Positions 58,438 through 64,000 of a stretch of DNA of 64,000 nucleotides are shown piece by piece. Each line of letters begins with the position of its first letter. Position 1 is the first letter of the stretch. Below the pieces are notes generated by a model, which saw only the letters and a program-made list of their open reading frames with translations, was not told where the DNA came from and did not search any database. The DNA is from Cladorrhinum sp. PSN259 (Eukaryota > Ascomycota > Sordariomycetes > Sordariales > Podosporaceae). The position numbers were made by a program, and so were the translations under genes. The DNA is taken from assembly GCA_033725935.1 (NCBI GenBank), contig MU867103.1, positions 124,001-188,000 on the forward strand, read 5' to 3'.

Positions 58438-61400
58438 TCAAACAGCAATCCCAACTTCTTGAACCCCAACCTCAAATCCCTTCCCAATCCTCCTTCCCAC
58501 TTGCGGTCTTATCTTTACAGGGCTCAACAACACCCCCTTCCCACCTTCCGGCTCCCCTCCATACCTCTGCACCTGTCCCATATCAGCAGTCCTCGACAGC
58601 TTCACAGGACTTGGTAAACCTCCCGGCCCGATTTTCAACTTCTCTCCAAGCTTTCGCTCCTGTCCAGTAGAAATCCTTGGCAGCTTAATGGGACTCATTA
58701 ATCCCTCATTGACCCTCTTCGGAACCGGTAAGGTCAAATTCGTTGGCAGCATGAACCTTCGTTTCTCGACTCGCACTCCCTGTGCCTCCAACTGTCCCTT
58801 TCTGAGCATCGGACTAGCAGGCATCACAGGTGTTATGGGCGAAAGCACTCCTTTCTTCCTTCCGACCGCTGCATCCCCCCCAGCAGACAATTTTCCCAAC
58901 TTCTTCAACACCCTCTCCAGCCTGAACCGAGCCCCAAAGACCGGACTCAGTAATGATGCAGTCGGATTCCTTATTTGTGTATGTTGTGAGATGATTCTGT
59001 CAGGATCATAAGTGCCCAACAGGGAGGTCCATCTCTTCCACAGCCGGAATTTGTTAGCAGACAGGGCCAGGAAAACTTCAGTTTGTGGTAAGAAGTAGCG
59101 AAAGTATGTAGGTGATAGCAGGTGGAAGAGAAGATGATCGACCGCATACTGAAGAAAGGGAAAGGAAGACATCACGAGATGGCGCTGGGATGACACAGTC
59201 GAGGGGATTTGTAGCTTCAGCCCATGTATTTGATTAGGGGACTTGGGCGACTTGGCGGCTTGACCAAGAGATTCAAAGTCTCTCATGTTGAGGTATGTGA
59301 GACATGCTCGAAGGAGGGAATAGTGCGATATGTCGACAAACTCTGTGGTGGTCAAGGTTGGTGGGATGGAAGTGTTACCGGCGGAAAGACAGGCGAAGCC
59401 ACGACCGGAGAGGAAGAAAGATTTGACAGAGTCGTGGATGGGTCGAACGCGCTGAAGGCCGAGTGGCTGGCTGTTGTCAGCCTTGAGCTCGAGTAGACCA
59501 ATGGAGCGAGCACGAAGCCATCGGTGAAATTGGTCAGGTGTGTCCGATATAATTTCAGAATTTCGTAGTTGACGGAGCTCCCGCATGGAGAATGGTTGAC
59601 CAATATTGAGGGCCATGAATGGGCCGAGCTTGGCATAAGAGGTAAATGATGTAGGGTCGGTCAAGCGGATGGCGACAAACAGATCGTTCAGGCGCATTGG
59701 TTCGGCAGCAAGCATCACCCACTGGAACAAAATCAGAGTTTCCGCTCTCTCCCGGTCGTTCAGTGTACCTAGCATCCACTCATACAAACCGTGAAGATCG
59801 CTAGGCACTTCTTCCAGCGTGTAATCAATCAACTCCTGTGTTGCACCTTCATCAATGGCGGCATTGAGAATGTTGACCACAATCTCAGCCCAAAGAAAAA
59901 CACCTCCTGATTTCCGCCCTATCGTCATAACTGTTTCGTTCCGCTCCTCCCACTCGGCCACCAGGTGGAGGTCGACATAGCGGAGTATGTCATCTGTATT
60001 TCGAACATGCATGGGGATGCTTATTGCGTTTTCCTGCTCGATTTCGGGGTGGTAGTTGCTAGCGATGCAGATACTAAAGTCCGAATTACGGGCGAGCTGT
60101 GACAAACGACCAACAACTTCCTGTACGAAGACAGGGCCGGCATCGTCTTCTAATTCGACGAAGACGAACGTCCTTCTGGCGGGTGTCTCAATTTTCCTGT
60201 TGACATAGTAGTCGGCAAAGAACGAGACGACCAATCGGTCGTCGAATGTTTCTAGATCACCCCTCGCTTGGTTATACAGTGTTAACAGAGCCTTCCGAAG
60301 GTAGGGGTCCTCTCGAAACAGTTGTACTAGAAGACTGCGATACAGGCCAGCCGGACTTGGTCCATTTTGCTGATTGGATGCTGCCATGGAGTTGAAGTTG
60401 CTGGTGCCGCAACCCTCGGCTGTACACCAGATAATGGAAGCGCCGGTAGACCCCCACTGCCGTTCAAATCTTGTTCGCAGTGATCTCAGGAGAACGGTCT
60501 TGCCACAACCAGGCTCTCCCCTGATCCACAGGACCTTGTCTTTTGCCGCAGCAGTACGATGATGCCAAATCTGGAAGTCATACAGGTCGTAGAGCCATAG
60601 GCATGTACCAGGGTAAGTCGTCGGTGGATGAGTGGCGGACAAGATAACTTGTGGTCGCGTAAGGGCAGTGAGGCACTCCATCTCTTTGCTGCTCAGGACG
60701 TGACGTCGCTCTTCCTCATGCCTTACATACTCGACCAAGGAACAAGCTACGGCCTGATAGCCAGGATCCTCCATGGAATCATACCGACAGATATTTTCAT
60801 GTAGAGCTCCTATCGTCTCTGCATTCTCTCTAGGGTCGCCAAAGAAACTTGCAATACGACGTACGGTCTGACCATTGACCTGGATGTTAGCGGGGCCCGG
60901 CTATTAATTTGTCCTTACTTACATTATCTGCCCTGTTTTCTGAATCTGAACAGGTCGGAAGGATGGACTCCTGAAACGTTTTTACTTTGAAGTTGTAGTC
61001 ATTCCATAATCTCACGAAAGTCTGCCTCCCCAGTTCGATTTCGATGCTGCTGCTCCCGCAGAGCTGATGTAGTACCGGATCGTTGGAATCTATTGGGAGT
61101 GTAATGGTGGCCATACTCTTGACGGCATCCCCGAGCGAGGAGTGTTCGGTTGCGCGGTGTGGGCTACCGAGAAATATTACGGCTGATGTAGACAGAAGAA
61201 CCTCTTTGAGGGGTCCATCGCGTTCTGCTTCGGAAAGACGGAGAACCTACACAAGTTAGTTGGAGAAAAACGGAGGTGGTGAGACTCGTCATACCTCCTT
61301 AACCAGAACTCCTCCAGTAGAGTGTGCAACAAAAATGATTGGTCTCGGCCGACTCCCAAGAGCTGCGCGCATACCGGCAAGCTCCAGTAGGAGTTCATTG

Positions 61401-61971
61401 GCATGAGCGAAAATGTCGCCCTGTAGACGAAGGGGCTTCTTATCCACCACAAGTGTGTGATAACCCCAGGTAAAGATCCTTGCGGTTGGACATGACGAGG
61501 GAAGAAAATCGAGCGGCCAATAGACTCCGGTTTTGACGACGTCGGTCTGGTCGGGAAAGTCGGGAAAGTCGGCGAGCTTCAGCCTGGATGATGACTTGAA
61601 GGAAGCCTTCCTGAGTAAACTTCTTGACCTGCCGCCAAAACTCTGCTCCTTCACCAAGAGAGGCTCTGAATGAGTCCGTCGGAGTTCCGATACGGGTGGT
61701 GCCTTCTTCAATCTCTTTCCCCTGGTGGAGGAGAGTTGACCAGGGGTGATAGGGGAAGTTGGTGATTGCCCTTCATCAGGACACTTCCATGACCGGACGG
61801 GATGTCCGCCAATACCATGAACCAGAATAATGCTGCCCAGGGAGATCAGACGAGGCCAAGAAAAGATACCTAATAGTTGTTTACTTACTCGACGGCTGGA
61901 TCTGCCGCTCGATCGGGCTCATACAAAAGGGTAAGCCCGACCGACCTGATGGCGTCTTCCTTTATTTTCAT
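58438..61971 (-). CDS. SesB-NACHT STAND protein with SP-motif tail
   Basis: Exons complement(61889..61971, 61295..61832, 60923..61246, 58438..60879) give 1128 aa. A SesB-like hydrolase (28-350) has IILVHGIGGHPVRSW, a charged insertion of about 70 residues, WPLDFLPSSCPTARIFTWGY, the nucleophile elbow VAHSTGG (Ser199), FLGSPHRATEHS and LHENICRY (His342). The NACHT domain has Walker A GEPGCGKT (436-443) and a Walker-B place reading TFVFVELEDDAG, which departs from the usual IDALDE. GVFLWAEIVVNIL and LEEVPSDLHGLYEWML follow as in other fungal NACHT proteins. After a helical region the last 130 residues carry repeated SP[IV] motifs (VLSPITP, LMSPIKLP, LPSPVKLS, LLSPVKIR). No WD40, ANK or TPR array is seen. 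Start ATG 61971 leads to the same phase-2 GA|GT donor as the other SesB genes. Confidence 0.88.
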
Positions 61972-63516
61972 TTTGAGAAAGCCAATGAAGCATGAACGCT
62001 TTCAGACGACGCGTAGATCGAAACATTCGGTTGGAGGGGGGGTCTGCATGTTTACAAGTGATTTTGCAGAGCGGCGTGGACGGTATAAGCTTGCATCTCG
62101 CCAGCCGTCTTTCCAGGCCATGGCTTGTCTCAATCATTATTATTAGCCTTGCTGTGCCGCCCTGCATCGCGGGCATCTGGCACAAAATCTGGGGATGGGA
62201 TGCATGAAACACCAACATCTCAACTTGTGAATCTGGACTTTGTCCATTTCAATCGTGGTGGTAGGCTGGACACGGGCCGGCCAGATCCAACTTCTTCAAC
62301 CGTGCCGTCTTTCGCCTCTTTCAAGCCATGATGCCGGCCAGTATAACCGAGACGGCTGTTTTGTGGAAGGTATAATCGTGCACAATTCGGCCCTTGTGGA
62401 AAGATAATCCGTATAGTGAAAACTTGAGGACAGCGATGCATGAAGATGATGCATGAGCATCCTGATGAAATCGAAAGATGCATTGGGTGTCGGGAAGAGT
62501 CAATGTCCTGCCCCGAATTTGGAAGTGTTTAGTGACCTCAGACACCTGGGTGGGGAAAGTCGAGACGCGATGAGTGAAGGGCCGAATCTGAAAGTTGAGC
62601 AGCTGGGGGCAAACTGAGTTTCTGTTTCGATATAGAAGTTGCCTTTCTGGGAGCACTTGCTGTTACGCGACCTAGTGGAATTGCTGTGTATCTGAGTAGA
62701 TCTCACATCTCGAACCTGTTCTTGGTGTATTTTTATGAACTAAAAAAATGTGTTCCCTGAAGTACTTAAACATCCACCAGACTCTTAGAACTTAGTGTAG
62801 GCATTTCCACACACACCACACCAATCTCGCCGGAAGATTGAATCCAATCCAGGAACGCGACTTGCCCACCAACCAATATACCCCTCGGCGCACGGACGCA
62901 GGATCCATTGGTTAAAGGTGTGTGATGAAAAATCTTTGCTGTCAAAAACAAGGAAGCAAATAAATCCGGCACATTCAACACAATATGAACTCCAATTCGA
63001 TAACGATCCAAAACTGTGTCATGGTGTTGTGGTGTTGTTGGTTCCAAATTCCGCCTCTTGGCATTATCCCTCCACCGGGGTTGTGCAGTTTTTTTTTCAC
63101 ATGGGATCAAGACCAGAGGACAACCACCAATACGCCTTGCACGTAAATTTTTTCCATGTACTTCTGCAGCTAAGTTCTATGACCTGGAATATTTAAATTG
63201 ATAGTCACTACCAACCATCAATTGCAGCTACCATAACCATCACTATATTCAACCGCGGCGATGCCTGCCCCCACCGATTCGGAAACCAACCCTAACCCTA
63301 CAACGCTGGGTAAATTGTAGACTGCGCCGCAATTGAGGGTTAGGGTCTCCTTTTTGAACACTTATCTAATCACATGAAGTGGCGTCCCGCAGCGCGTGCT
63401 CGGCAGTTGCGGGGCGAACTGACCGCGCAGCACTTTAACCGACCACGAACTCTCTACATTAAACCTCCAAAAAAAAGATTCACATAGCTGTCTTCGATGT
63501 AACTACCCACTACAAA
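61972..63516. other. Intergenic
   Basis: About 1.5 kb between divergent genes. It contains the telomere-type inverted motif pair described separately. Frames here are short and unsupported. Confidence 0.45.
63288..63346. promoter_or_regulatory. Inverted pair of telomere-type motifs upstream of the MRX7-like gene
   Basis: AACCCTAACCCTA (63288-63300) and AGGGTTAGGGT (63336-63346) face each other 35 bases apart, ending about 170 bases before the start codon at 63517. They could be paired binding sites for a TTAGGG-binding factor. Confidence 0.45.
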
Positions 63517-63908
63517 ATGGGCTTCGGTCGTCTACTATGGGCTGCAGCCGTACAGCTTGAGGATTTCTTGGTATCTCAGGTATGTACTACTTCTTTCCCC
63601 TCCTTCTAGAAACCTCTCCTTCTAATATCCTGATCCCTCTCATCCCCTTTCTTCTCCCTCTCACATTCCCTCCAAAACTAACACAGCAATAGATCCTCAG
63701 ATCCCCTACATTCCACCGCGGCGTACAAAGAATCCACCGAACGGTCCAGGAAGCCCGACACGGTCGCAACCCCAACGAACCTCTAAAACCAGGCGAAGCC
63801 ACCGCCAACCCCAATAAAGTCGAGCCGGACAGCTTCGTCAAGCATTTCGTTGACGAGCTTAAAAATCAGTGGAAGGGGAGACCTACCGAGTTGCCCCCCA
63901 AGAAATGA
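63517..63908 (+). CDS. MRX7: MRX7-like small mitochondrial protein
   Basis: Exons 63517..63579 and 63693..63908 give 92 aa. The protein starts MGFGRLLWAAAVQLEDFLVS and continues ILRSPTFHRGVQRIHRTVQE, with a Pro/Asn-rich linker and the end FVKHFVDELKNQWKG. Placement of FHR.V...H..V...RHG and the C-terminal F...F..EL..Q resembles the fungal MIOREX complex component 7 family, associated with mitochondrial ribosomes. The acceptor is CAATAG at 63692; the nearer ACACAG would place a TAG in frame. It is a small soluble or membrane-peripheral protein. Role in mitochondrial gene expression is inferred from the family. Confidence 0.7.
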
Positions 63909-64000
63909 TCAAATCTTCTTGGGGGGCAAGGTGATGATGGTACCTCGAGGTGTGACACTCGTCAAGGTGCGGGCGCTATACTTGCATTGATCATTTGCTG

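Noticed and set aside
1..64000. CRISPR array, operons or intact transposons
   Set aside because: No regular repeat-spacer array, no bacterial gene layout, and no transposase, reverse transcriptase or long terminal repeats were seen.

Overview
The window is nuclear DNA of a filamentous ascomycete (Pezizomycotina). The style suggests a sordariomycete close to the Chaetomiaceae/Podosporaceae, which is inference rather than an identification. Supporting signs are many short introns (about 50-100 nt) with GTRNGT donors and CTRAC-type branch sites, single genes instead of operons, and protein families typical of these fungi: SesB-type alpha/beta hydrolases, NACHT STAND proteins, HET proteins, SAT4/rhodopsin-type membrane proteins, GH51 and GT90. 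CDS boundaries below come from splicing by eye. Spans are outer limits and exon coordinates are in the evidence.

Layout. 1-8 kb: 3' part of an unnamed fungal gene, a proteinase-K-like subtilase that lacks its catalytic Asp, a kinase-like N-terminal relic, a conserved small protein and a CorA-like membrane protein. 9-22 kb: an accessory block with two stand-alone SesB-like hydrolases transcribed divergently, a small helical protein, an ankyrin protein, a polyQ coiled-coil protein and a large SesB-NACHT protein with a disordered, Lys-rich C-terminus. 22-32 kb: a rhodopsin-like membrane protein, a long gene-poor stretch with an assembly gap set in poly-G, a frameshifted HET gene and a small secreted Cys-rich protein. 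32-42 kb: a decayed, gene-poor tract with relics of a small three-intron gene, a truncated purine-phosphorylase (PNP)-type STAND gene and fragments of a second copy.

42-58 kb is mostly conserved core: a Q-rich protein, a GH51 arabinofuranosidase, an Mtf1-like mitochondrial transcription factor, a GT90 (CAP10-like) glycosyltransferase, arginase and a four-span membrane protein. 58-64 kb: a second SesB-NACHT gene with an SP-motif tail, then an MRX7-like mitochondrial protein.

How parts may work together. SesB, PNP and HET modules are known in fungi as effector or input domains of NLR-like (STAND) proteins involved in non-self recognition and regulated cell death. Here four SesB genes, one PNP gene plus a fragment, and one HET relic lie within 52 kb. 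The four SesB genes share intron positions, so they are paralogues. The strongest candidate for something not yet described is the 9.3-22.0 kb set: free SesB hydrolases, one with Cys at the nucleophile, next to a SesB-NACHT protein whose sensor end is a low-complexity tail rather than WD40/ANK/TPR repeats. A joint function for this set is inference only.
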